Positions 49,118 through 58,499 of a stretch of DNA of 64,000 nt are shown piece after piece. The DNA is from Roseibacillus ishigakijimensis (lineage in GTDB: Bacteria > Verrucomicrobiota > Verrucomicrobiia > Verrucomicrobiales > Akkermansiaceae). Below the pieces are notes generated by a model. The model ran no database searches, was not told the origin of the DNA, and worked only from the letters and a program-made list of their open reading frames with translations. Each line of letters begins with the position of its first letter. Positions within the stretch are counted from its first letter, which is position 1. A program made the position numbers and the translations under genes. The DNA lies in assembly GCF_016595415.1 (NCBI RefSeq), contig NZ_JAENIO010000002.1, positions 1-64,000 of the forward strand, written 5' to 3'.

Positions 49118-50395
49118 TTAGCGGGCGATGACCTCTCCGCCAAAGTAAGGGCGCAGGGGTTCGGGCAAGGTGATGCTGCCGTCGGGATTCTGATACTGCT
49201 CCAGGAGGGCGACCATGAGGCGGGGTAGGGCGGTGCCGGAGCCGTTGAGGGTGTGGCAGAACTGGTTTTTTCCTTCTCCGTCCTTGTAGCGCAAGCGCAT
49301 GCGGCGGGCCTGGTAGTCACCAAAGTTCGAGCAGCTGGAGACTTCCAGATACTTGCCCTGACCGGGGGCCCAAACCTCAAGGTCGTAGGTCTTGGCCGCC
49401 GAGAAACCGACATCGCCCGTGCACAGCTCAATGACGCGGTAGTGGAGACCGAGGCTCTGCAGGACGCTTTCAGCATGCCCGGTCAGTTCTTCCAAAATGG
49501 CCATCGACTGCTCGGGGTGGGCGATTTGCACTAGCTCGATTTTGTCAAACTGGTGCATGCGGATGATGCCCTTGTTATCGCGGCCAGCGGAACCCGCTTC
49601 GCGGCGGAAGCAGGGGGTGTGCGCGGTCATCTTGATGGGAAGATCGCTCTCCGCAAGCAGGGTTTCGCGATAGAGATTGGTCACCGGCACCTCGGCGGTG
49701 GGGGCGAGAAAAGTCTGCCCGTCGTTGAGGCCATACATATCGTCCTCGAACTTGGGCAACTGACCGGTGCCAAACATGCACTCGCGATTGATGAGGTGAG
49801 GCACATTGACCTCCTCATAGCCATTGGTTCCGGTCTGGAGGTCGAGCAGATATTGGATGAGGGCGCGCTGCAGCCGGGCTCCCGCGCCCCGATAGACGGC
49901 GTAGCCACTGCCTGCGATGCGCACCGCGTCCTCAAAGGAGATGAGGCCGAGGGCTTCCGCGAGTTGGACATGGTCCTTGGCCTCGGGGAGCTCTTTCTTT
50001 TCGCCCCACTCGCGGACCACGGGGTTGGCGCTCTCGTCTTCGCCCACCGGACAAGCCTCGTGGGGAAGATTGGGGATGGAAAGAAGCAGGGCGGTCTGCT
50101 GTTCGTCGGCCTCGTTGGATTGGGCTTCCAGAGCGGAGATTTTTTCCCCAATCACGCGGACTTGTTCTTTGATGCCCTCCGCTTCGTCCGTTTTTCCCTG
50201 ACCCATGAGAGCTCCGATTTGCTTGGAAAGGGATTTGCGCTCGGATTGATAGGCCTGCTTCTCGGTTTCGGCCTTGCGACGGGTTTCGTCGAAAGCGAGG
50301 ACTTGATCCACAAGGGTGTAGGCATCGCCGCCGCGAAGGCGAACACGGTCTTTCACTAGGTCGGGATTCTCGCGAAGAAGCTTGATGTCGAGCAT
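49118..50395 (-). CDS. serS: Seryl-tRNA synthetase
   Basis: A 425-residue class II synthetase charging tRNA-Ser. The N-terminal coiled-coil arm (about 28-105) binds the long variable arm of tRNA-Ser. Motif 2 FRREAGSAGRDNKG and motif 3 NGSGTALPRLMVALLEQYQ are clear, as is VSSCSNFGDYQARRM. Length is normal. The start ATG 50395 lacks a Shine-Dalgarno site. The 268 bp upstream hold an odd 48-bp tandem repeat. Confidence 0.97.
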   Translation of the reverse strand: MLDIKLLRENPDLVKDRVRLRGGDAYTLVDQVLAFDETRRKAETEKQAYQSERKSLSKQIGALMGQGKTDEAEGIKEQVRVIGEKISALEAQSNEADEQQTALLLSIPNLPHEACPVGEDESANPVVREWGEKKELPEAKDHVQLAEALGLISFEDAVRIAGSGYAVYRGAGARLQRALIQYLLDLQTGTNGYEEVNVPHLINRECMFGTGQLPKFEDDMYGLNDGQTFLAPTAEVPVTNLYRETLLAESDLPIKMTAHTPCFRREAGSAGRDNKGIIRMHQFDKIELVQIAHPEQSMAILEELTGHAESVLQSLGLHYRVIELCTGDVGFSAAKTYDLEVWAPGQGKYLEVSSCSNFGDYQARRMRLRYKDGEGKNQFCHTLNGSGTALPRLMVALLEQYQNPDGSITLPEPLRPYFGGEVIAR

Positions 50396-50485
50396 GGCGG
50401 CGCGGTTTAAGCACGAAATGAAGCTGGGTTCACGAAATTGTTTCAGTGGGGACGGGGTTTTTGTGGTGATGTTTGGAAAGGAGGG

Positions 50486-50610
50486 GACAGGATTTTTTGG
50501 GGATGGGATTTTTGGCCAGAATGAACAGGATGGGACCGGATTTTTTTCGGGATGGGATTTTTGGACAGAATGAACCGAATGGAACAGAATTTCTTATTTT
50601 GAACTCTGGA
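50486..50610. repeat. 48-bp imperfect tandem repeat (two full copies and a partial third)
   Basis: Copy 1 is 50486-50533 and copy 2 is 50534-50582. Both follow the pattern GAC(A/C)GGATTTTTT ... GGGATGGGATTTTTGG(C/A)CAGAATGAAC(A/C)G(G/A)ATGG. A third, partial copy begins GGAACAGAATTT near 50581 and decays into AT-rich sequence. It does not look coding. Short ACAGGATT/GAACAGGAT-type intergenic repeats are seen in many environmental bacterial genomes, with unknown function. It lies between the divergent serS and DUF6498 genes. Confidence 0.75.
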
Positions 50611-51340
50611 CTCCGAATTTTACACTCCACAGGGGATCCAGCGGGCTGTTAGCCTGCGGACCGATGAACGCAAGGGGGCTCAGGTATTTTCTGGCAGTGA
50701 TGGCCGCAGTCGCTCCCCTGGCGGGCGTTCTTCTGTGGGGGTGGAGCGCGCGCGAAATCGTCCTGCTCTATTGGTGGGAGAATGTTCTCATCGGCTTCTG
50801 GCAATTGCTCAAGATGCTCACTGTGGGAGCTTGGCAAGCCCGCGAAGGCGGTTGTGCGGTTTGGCCCGCCACTCTTTTTGTGATGGCGTTTTTTGCGGTT
50901 CACTACGGAGGCTTTTGCGGAGGTCATGGCCTCTTTGTGCTAGAGCTGACCGGTCGGGGCGAGGGGGGGAGTGTGCTGTCGACCTTCCAACCCAATATGA
51001 TGCTGGGGCCGCTGGTCTTCGTGCAACTATTCGCACTCGTTCTGCAAAACGCTTGGCTGGCCCTCCCGGCGGCCAGCTTTTGGTCGGTGGCCTCTCTTTT
51101 TGCCATGCGTGGACTGGCCTTCGTGCAGGATTTCGTGCTGACGGGGGAATTCAAGAAGGTGGAGGTCCAGAAGCTCATGATGGAGCCCTACAAAAACGTT
51201 ATCGCCCTGCACGTCGCCATTATCTTCGGAGCAGGGCTCACCATGGCTTTCGAGGGAGCTTGGCCTCTGTTGGCCCTCATTGTTCTCGGCAAATTGGTGA
51301 TGGATGTGGGCCAAATTCGCAAAGAAGGGTTGGCGCAGGA

Positions 51341-52375
<1,035 letters not shown>

Positions 52376-52477
52376 AGCGGGGAGTCTACTTTCTTTGCTC
52401 CGCCTGTCGATGGCAGGTTGGAGAGGAATCCGATTTTCCGCCCCTGCTCCGAGTTCTTCAGAAGGGGCGCGGTGGGG

Positions 52478-53452
52478 TCAAGGCATCAACAGGTCGGGCT
52501 CGAAGAGGGCGCTCCATCCCACGGCGGCGAGACCCACGAAGAGAAAGAGGGCGAGGGCCAGCCAAAGGATAAAGCGGGGCTTCATGATGGTGGAGTAGAG
52601 AAAGAGCAGTTTGACATCCATCATGGGGCCGAAGACGAGGAAGCCCAGTCGCGCGGCGGTGCGGGGAGCGTCGGCCGCGAGGGTGGCCGCGATGAAGGCG
52701 TCGGAGGTGCTGCAGAGACTGAGAAGAAAGGCGAGGACCATGAAGGCGGCGGTTTGACCGAAGGGTGAGCCTTCCATGGATTCCAGCCACTCGGCTCCGG
52801 GGGCGATGCCGACGTTGAAGAGCGCGGTGATGATGACCCCGATGGTGAAGTAGACTCCCACGTCGGTAAAGTCCTTGAGCGCGGCTCGCATGGCGAGAAC
52901 CACGCGATTCTGCCCACCTTCATGGTGATGGTGGTCGTGTTCGTGGTGATGATGGTGCCCGGAAGAAGCTTCGTTTTGGGCCAGGACGCGGGATTTCAGG
53001 ATGCTTTGCAGGGGAAGGCGGAGGACTGCCAATCCCACCAAAATGGCTGCGAGGTAGCCGAGGAAAACCCGCGAGAAAGTGAAAAATTCGCTGCGCTGGG
53101 GCCAAAGTTCGAGGTCGGGGAAGGCGTTCCAGGTGGAGAGAATGGTGATGGGATTGACGATGGGCGCGGCCAGCATGTAGGCAAAGGCGCAGCTGACCGG
53201 CAGTCCTTTGGCGACCAGGCGGCGGATGACGGGCACAACAGCGCACTCGCAGACCGGAAGGAGAAGCCCCAGCAAACCGGAGACAAAAATGGCGGCGAAT
53301 TTGTTTTTGGGCAGCAATTTTTCCATCGCTCCGGCGGGGAGGTAGACCCCGAGAAAGCCGGAGAGGAGGGTTCCGAGCAGAATGAAAGGAGCCCCTTCAA
53401 AGAGGATGGATTTGAAGGCAATGGCAAAGTTGGCGAAATCGTCAGGCGACAC
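52478..53452 (-). CDS. DUF318-family permease with His-rich loop
   Basis: A 324-residue permease (DUF318/YraQ/ArsP-like), two homologous halves of four helices each. LLPVCECAVVPVIRRL near 64-79 and CSTSDAF in the second half are the family cysteine motifs. Between the halves (166-177) sits a His-rich loop, HHHHHEHDHHHH, which suggests binding of a soft or divalent metal. Family members export organic arsenic or other thiol- or metal-linked compounds. The start is GTG 53452. No metalloregulator is nearby. It ends ~100 bp before queG. Confidence 0.85.
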   Translation of the reverse strand: MSPDDFANFAIAFKSILFEGAPFILLGTLLSGFLGVYLPAGAMEKLLPKNKFAAIFVSGLLGLLLPVCECAVVPVIRRLVAKGLPVSCAFAYMLAAPIVNPITILSTWNAFPDLELWPQRSEFFTFSRVFLGYLAAILVGLAVLRLPLQSILKSRVLAQNEASSGHHHHHEHDHHHHEGGQNRVVLAMRAALKDFTDVGVYFTIGVIITALFNVGIAPGAEWLESMEGSPFGQTAAFMVLAFLLSLCSTSDAFIAATLAADAPRTAARLGFLVFGPMMDVKLLFLYSTIMKPRFILWLALALFLFVGLAAVGWSALFEPDLLMP

Positions 53453-53524
53453 GCGGAAAAGAAATCAGAAGGACAAGGGGGGAGGCCAGCCAAATCCCCA
53501 CCCCCCGCGATGGTGGCGGCCCGC

Positions 53525-54280
53525 CTAATTTTCAAAAGTGGCCGGTTCGTTGTATTCCTTCTGTCTTTCCAGGTCGTAGCCTTCGCGGGGTTGATGCAAG
53601 GCCAGGTTGCGAAAGCCGAGGGAGGAGCCGTTTTTGACGATTAACAAAAGCTTTTGGCTCCGGGGTTCGGGTTTGATGAGGTGGGACTTGGCGGGCTTCC
53701 AGCGCTCGCCTTCCTTGCGGGCAAGAATGAAGCGCAGAGCGTCGGCAGAGCGGTTGTTGGCTTTGTAAACCATGCGTTCGCCATTGCGGATGATGCGCCG
53801 TTGCCCTTCACAGCGGAAAGCCAGGTCTTCATTGGCGATATTGAGAAAACAATGGGCGTCCTCCGGGATTTCCTCGGCGGAAATGTTGTAGGCTCTCATC
53901 TGCAGCGATTGTTTGCCGGTGGGTGCGACGAAGAGCAATTGGTTGCTCGCGGCATCAGTGAGCTGAGCTGAGGCGAGAGGAAGGTAGGCGGGCTCTTCCC
54001 CCGTGCTCTTGGGATCGAGGCGGAAGAGATTCACCGCAGTGGCCTCCGCCGCGAGGGGGATCTGGTAGGAGATGGTGTTGGGATAGAGTTCGATCTTTTC
54101 CATCGCTTGCGCGCCCTGCACGTAGAACTCGATCTTGGCGCGACTGCTGGCCTTGGCATCCTGACTGAGCGCCTCGGGGGCGGTGTAGAAAAAGATCGCT
54201 GAGCGCTCGGACTGGGCCGGGAGCAGGCTGAGGAGGAGAAGTTGAAACAGGGTGGTGAAAGAGAGGTATGGGTTTTTCAT
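53525..54280 (-). CDS. Secreted partner of the Verru_Chthon protein A homologue
   Basis: A 251-residue exported protein. A signal peptide (KNPYLSFTTLFQLLLLSLLP) covers about 1-23. The rest is beta-rich with basic patches and no recognised domain. ATG 54280 follows the stop of the giant pilin-like gene by 1 bp, so translation is coupled. The frame is open upstream, but those codons lie inside the neighbour. It probably works with that protein, for example as an adaptor or cap. The name is inferred from position. Confidence 0.72.
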   Translation of the reverse strand: MKNPYLSFTTLFQLLLLSLLPAQSERSAIFFYTAPEALSQDAKASSRAKIEFYVQGAQAMEKIELYPNTISYQIPLAAEATAVNLFRLDPKSTGEEPAYLPLASAQLTDAASNQLLFVAPTGKQSLQMRAYNISAEEIPEDAHCFLNIANEDLAFRCEGQRRIIRNGERMVYKANNRSADALRFILARKEGERWKPAKSHLIKPEPRSQKLLLIVKNGSSLGFRNLALHQPREGYDLERQKEYNEPATFEN

Positions 54281-54281
54281 C

Positions 54282-57200
54282 TTAAATTTCGTTTTCATTG
54301 AGCCAGCGGAAACTGACGAGGGCAAAGCGGCGACCAAATTTTCGATTGGTAACAGACAAGGTATCCGGATCGTCGTGGGAGGGCAAATTACTCTCATCCA
54401 CATACTCGATTTCCCGCTGCACCACGGCTTCGCAGTAGGCTTTGGCGCGCACGGTGCCATCGGCCGCTCGGGAATCACCGTAGGCGCGGATTTTGAAGGT
54501 GTCGCCGCGGGCGGTGAGCACGGAGCCGATGCGCGCGAGGATGTCCGACTGCATGAGATAGCCGGGGATGCCGGTGCTGAGCTTGCGGTTGGCGATGGCT
54601 TCCATGGCCCCTTCCGAAACGAGGGTGTGGTTGTTGAGGATGAAGCCGGCGTTGGTGTCGTCGAAGGCGTCATTGATCGGGAATCCCGAGTTGTCGTCGT
54701 GATCGAGCGCTTGCTGTATCACGCCGTAGCTGCCGAACTCGTGATTGCCCTGTCCTTCGCCTTCCAGGGAACGGTTGATGAATTCCGCAAGGGAGAGAGC
54801 GGGGCGGCCACGGCTGGAGGACCGCTCGGCGCTGAAGCGAACGATCTGATTGGCCAGGGTCTCGATTTGCTCATCGGTCAACGCCCGGTAGCCTTCGTAA
54901 GCGGCTGGATCATCGGTGGTGGGGGACTCTGCCATGGGAGGGCCGAGAGGATCGTCAAACCGAATCATGGGGTCGGTGCCACTGTTTTTCTGTCCCGCCA
55001 CTTCCTGATCGCGGAAGGCGGCGAGAATGGCTTTCCAGGCATTGGGGGAAGCGGAATTGACATTGAAACCGCCCTCGATAGCCATGTGCGCGGCAATGGT
55101 TTGGGGTTCGATGGGGTCCCGGCCATTGTTTTCGAAGTGCAAGCGGTGGTTCTCGGGCTCTTCTCGCTGGGGCCCCTTGTCGTAGGTGGAGAAGAAGTAG
55201 CGGTCCCAGAGGTGCTTGTTCAGCACATAGGAGTAGTCGTAGGTATAGCCCGTGTCTTGCGGGCCTGCGGCATGATTGGGGCCGTGGTCATAGGCCTCCC
55301 GGTCCAAAGGCACGATGGTGGGTGAGTAGGAGTTGCCAATGGGGAAAGTGGGGTAAAAGGCGTTGGGAGTGATGTTCTGACCCCACTCGTTGAGAGTATT
55401 GGTGATGTGAAAGAGGTTGGCCTGGGCCAGTTCTCCGATGGAGCGGAAAACCTTTTCCTCCTTGGGATACTCAAAGAGAGAATATTTGGAAACTCCGAGC
55501 CCGAAGTCGATGGTGTTGCCGAGATTCACTCCCGTGGAGCCGGAGGGAATCCAGGATTGCAGGGGAAAGCCAAGACCGTTGTTGACCGCTCCCGCGATAT
55601 AAATCGGAGAAGAGGAGAAGGGGCGGGCCACATTCTGTCCATTGTCGCCATTGACCGCCATTCGGTTGAAGAAGGGGCTGCGCACATTGCCCGCACTGAG
55701 GATGTCCATTTGGAAGGACTTGCCCCCTTCGTTGCGCCAATTGACGAAGCTCTGCGGATTGGCCACCTGTTCGCTCTGGGGGAAGGGGATGAAATATTGG
55801 AAGCCCAGGAGTAACTCGTGCTTGGACTGATGGTAGTCGGGATTGGTGAGGTCGTTGACCGGAGGGTTGATTTCGCCATAGCTCAAGCGGGCATTGGGAT
55901 TGCCCAGACCCGGAAGATCGGAGCGGCCCATGAGAAAAAGGTCGATCTTGAAATTTTCGTTGATGAGGTTGGCCCAGGAGCCTCCGTGATTGACGGAGAC
56001 CAGTTTGGTTTCGACATCGAAATCGGGAGACTCGTTGAGAGAGCTGTGGGCGTTCCAGAAGTTGTCGGTGAAGCCGACGAGGGCGGTGGAGAGGCTGCGG
56101 ATGTCCCAGGAGGCATCGGGTTTTTCGTAGTAGAATCCTCCCACGGTCAAGAGGTCGGAGACCTCGGTGAGGCGGTTGTTCTGCGGATCATCGCTGTAGC
56201 GGCGGTAGCCCTCCGCGCCGAAGCGTTTGGTGCTTCCCGCCGGGATGATGCCGGGATTGAGGGAATACTTCACCACCGGCGCGCCCTCGTTCTGGGAGGG
56301 CTGTCGCCCGGCATTGGGAAAAATCTCGATGGATTTGCTGCCATTGGACAAGTAGGCGCGGATGCCGCGGAAGGTGTGTTGGTAGAATATCTCGCCGATG
56401 GCCATGTCAACATCGTAGGGATTCCAGAGGACCAGCGAGGGGCAAAAGTAGGCGTAGAAGGTGGCTCCGCCATTGTAGCTGCGGGCGTCGTCAATCGAAA
56501 TGGTCTCCACCGGAGTCCCGTTGGCGTGGGGAACGGCGAAAACCTTGAAGGTCCACTGCATGAGCGCAATGACGGGAGCTACGCCGGCATCGTCGTTGCT
56601 GGGGGGCTGGGCATTGACCACCGCGTTGCGGCTCGCGACCCGCTGGTTGAGGAAGTTGCGGAGCTGTTCCCAGCGGGGGCCACCGGGATCGCCCGACTGT
56701 TCCGAGGAAGGGAAAATGAGCTCGTTGTGGGGAGCGGCCGCGAGAAATTTTCCAAAATTGGTTTCTGAGCTTTCGAGGCCCAGGGTGAGGTCGGTCTTTA
56801 GCCCGCCCTCTGCCACGTCCACCAACAGGCTGCGGCTGAAGGCGGTGAGGTCGTTCTCGAGGTGGACCTCGGGGCGCCGGGCGGTCGTGCTGTTGGCACC
56901 GAGAGTGGCGAGAGAGGCGTAAGCCTTGGCCTTGTCGTCATCGAACCAGCTCAGGTCTCGCAGGGGTTGCCCTCCTTCCAGAGCGCTGAGCTGGGGATTG
57001 ACCGCGCTGGCGTAGAGCGCCCGCACCTGTTCCTCGGCCTCGGAGGGGAGGTTGATGGCGGCTTTCAGGTTTTCATCGGAGACCGCATAGCCGAAGGCGC
57101 CCGTGATCTCGTTTTCCGCCGATTGGATTCTCTCCAGTGCTACGGTGAGGGCCTGATGTTCAGACACGCCACCCGCACCACTTCCATTGGCCACCGATTG

Positions 57201-57728
57201 GGCGGTGGACCCGGGCCGGGCGGGGGAGAAGAGAGCGACTTCGCGGGGACCGTCCCCGCTGCCCACGGTTGAAAAGCTTGCCGGAGCCTGGTCGGGAGTG
57301 GGGCCCGCGCGGCCAGCGGTGCGGCCACTGACCAACCACACCGGCTGCCCATTGCCCAGTTCGGGAGCTCCTGCGAGGTGGTCGTCATTACTGGACCACA
57401 CCCCGGTCCAGCGCAGGGCGTTGGCATTCATTTGGGTCGCTCCGCCCGCGTTGAGTAGCTCGGCTTTGGCGGTCACCCGGGTGTCCGGCCCCGCGTATTT
57501 CTGCAGCTGCCCGATGGCAACTTGGAGTGCCAGCCGCGCGTTGGCCCGGGCTTCGAATTCCATTTGCTGGCTCCGCGTGGAGCGCAGTTGATTGGAAGAA
57601 AGCCCCAGTAGTCCCACGCTGAGCATGGACAACAGAATGAGCAGGGTGACCGTGACGATGAGGGAAAAGCCCGCCTTTTCAAAGCATCGGGGCTTTGAAG
57701 GAGCGTAAACAGGGTTTGAGGGTTTCAT
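54282..57728 (-). CDS. Verru_Chthon cassette protein A homologue, giant pilin-like surface protein
   Basis: A 1148-residue protein with a type IV pilin-like N-terminus: EKAG|FSLIVTVTLLILLS, with cleavage after Gly20, then a membrane helix to about residue 42. The rest is a long extracytoplasmic region with many Asn/Gly loops, typical of the Verru_Chthon cassette A family. In related genomes such proteins occur in multi-gene cassettes with small pilin-like B, C and D proteins; here only A is present. A 1-bp gap links it to the downstream secreted protein. It is divergent from a sigma factor across 187 bp. Processing by a prepilin peptidase and the GspE/GspF pair elsewhere is plausible. Confidence 0.87.
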   Translation of the reverse strand: MKPSNPVYAPSKPRCFEKAGFSLIVTVTLLILLSMLSVGLLGLSSNQLRSTRSQQMEFEARANARLALQVAIGQLQKYAGPDTRVTAKAELLNAGGATQMNANALRWTGVWSSNDDHLAGAPELGNGQPVWLVSGRTAGRAGPTPDQAPASFSTVGSGDGPREVALFSPARPGSTAQSVANGSGAGGVSEHQALTVALERIQSAENEITGAFGYAVSDENLKAAINLPSEAEEQVRALYASAVNPQLSALEGGQPLRDLSWFDDDKAKAYASLATLGANSTTARRPEVHLENDLTAFSRSLLVDVAEGGLKTDLTLGLESSETNFGKFLAAAPHNELIFPSSEQSGDPGGPRWEQLRNFLNQRVASRNAVVNAQPPSNDDAGVAPVIALMQWTFKVFAVPHANGTPVETISIDDARSYNGGATFYAYFCPSLVLWNPYDVDMAIGEIFYQHTFRGIRAYLSNGSKSIEIFPNAGRQPSQNEGAPVVKYSLNPGIIPAGSTKRFGAEGYRRYSDDPQNNRLTEVSDLLTVGGFYYEKPDASWDIRSLSTALVGFTDNFWNAHSSLNESPDFDVETKLVSVNHGGSWANLINENFKIDLFLMGRSDLPGLGNPNARLSYGEINPPVNDLTNPDYHQSKHELLLGFQYFIPFPQSEQVANPQSFVNWRNEGGKSFQMDILSAGNVRSPFFNRMAVNGDNGQNVARPFSSSPIYIAGAVNNGLGFPLQSWIPSGSTGVNLGNTIDFGLGVSKYSLFEYPKEEKVFRSIGELAQANLFHITNTLNEWGQNITPNAFYPTFPIGNSYSPTIVPLDREAYDHGPNHAAGPQDTGYTYDYSYVLNKHLWDRYFFSTYDKGPQREEPENHRLHFENNGRDPIEPQTIAAHMAIEGGFNVNSASPNAWKAILAAFRDQEVAGQKNSGTDPMIRFDDPLGPPMAESPTTDDPAAYEGYRALTDEQIETLANQIVRFSAERSSSRGRPALSLAEFINRSLEGEGQGNHEFGSYGVIQQALDHDDNSGFPINDAFDDTNAGFILNNHTLVSEGAMEAIANRKLSTGIPGYLMQSDILARIGSVLTARGDTFKIRAYGDSRAADGTVRAKAYCEAVVQREIEYVDESNLPSHDDPDTLSVTNRKFGRRFALVSFRWLNENEI

Positions 57729-57915
57729 AGAGATGGGTTTTGGGGATGATGCGCCCATCTTTCACTTTTGTGCAAAAAAGAGCCTCGAAACGAGAGGTTT
57801 GCGGAATCCGGAGAAGAAAGTTGTGGAAAGTGTTAAAAAGTGTCCAAATTCCTGCACAATTGGCCGTGAGATGACATTACCCGTGCAGCTCTTCCGCCTC
57901 CCGAGCGCGCGCACC
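57729..57915. promoter_or_regulatory. Divergent promoter region of the pilin-like and sigma factor genes
   Basis: It holds CTCGAAACGAG at 57784-57794, a perfect 4-bp inverted repeat with AAA centre inside a CCTCG...AGG frame. AAAGTGT is repeated in direct orientation at 57827-57833 and 57837-57843, 10 bp apart, one helical turn. These are candidate binding sites for the sigma factor or a regulator. No standard -35/-10 was found. Confidence 0.4.
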
Positions 57916-58485
57916 ATGTCCACACCCATGCCCAATCACGACGATTCCAGCCCAACCGACACCAGTCGGGGTGAACTCTTTTCGCAGCTGCTGGTCGGCA
58001 ATCGCCACCGCATCTACGGCTTCATCTACAGTCTCCTCCACGACCACCAGCAATCGGAAGATCTGATGCAGGAGGTGTCGACCATTCTCTGGCGCAAGTT
58101 CGACCAGTTCGAGGAAGGCACCGACTTCGCGGCTTGGGCCATGAGTGTGGCCCGCTTTTGTGCCCTCAACTGGCGGCGCAAACAGGCCCGTGTGCCCTTG
58201 GCCCTGGAGGAAGACGACCTGATGAGATTGGCGGATGACGCCGCGGCTTTGGGATGTTCTCTTGATGATCGGCGGGATGACCTCGAAGTCTGCTTGGGTC
58301 GCTTGCCCAACCGCTGTCGGCAAGCGGTGTGGTTTCGTTATCAGGAAGATTTACCGGTCAAGGATATTGCTAAAAAGCAACGAGTTAGCATTCGTTCCAT
58401 CTATCTTCTCCTCGAGAAGGCCCATGGAATGCTGCTCGATTGCATGAATCGTCGTCAGACGGAGTCGGCGCAAGCCAATCAATAA
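57916..58485 (+). CDS. Sigma-70 factor, Rhodopirellula/Verrucomicrobium type
   Basis: A 189-residue ECF-like sigma factor. Region 2 (about 25-95) includes the -10-binding helix QSEDLMQEVSTILWRKF and FAAWAMSVARFCALNWRRK. Region 4 (about 120-175) is CLGRLPNRCRQAVWFRYQEDLPVKDIAKKQRVSIRSI in outline, the -35-binding HTH. The type is common in planctomycetes and verrucomicrobia, usually next to a FecR protein, as here. ATG 57916 was chosen for family length; ATG 57871 is also in frame. It probably drives this locus in response to a surface signal. Confidence 0.93.
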   Translation: MSTPMPNHDDSSPTDTSRGELFSQLLVGNRHRIYGFIYSLLHDHQQSEDLMQEVSTILWRKFDQFEEGTDFAAWAMSVARFCALNWRRKQARVPLALEEDDLMRLADDAAALGCSLDDRRDDLEVCLGRLPNRCRQAVWFRYQEDLPVKDIAKKQRVSIRSIYLLLEKAHGMLLDCMNRRQTESAQANQ

Positions 58486-58499
58486 GGAGGAATTTTTCC

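Noticed and set aside
50430-50630. Short minus-strand frame across the 48-bp repeat
   Set aside because: It follows the tandem repeat and translates to repetitive Pro/Lys sequence; not a gene.
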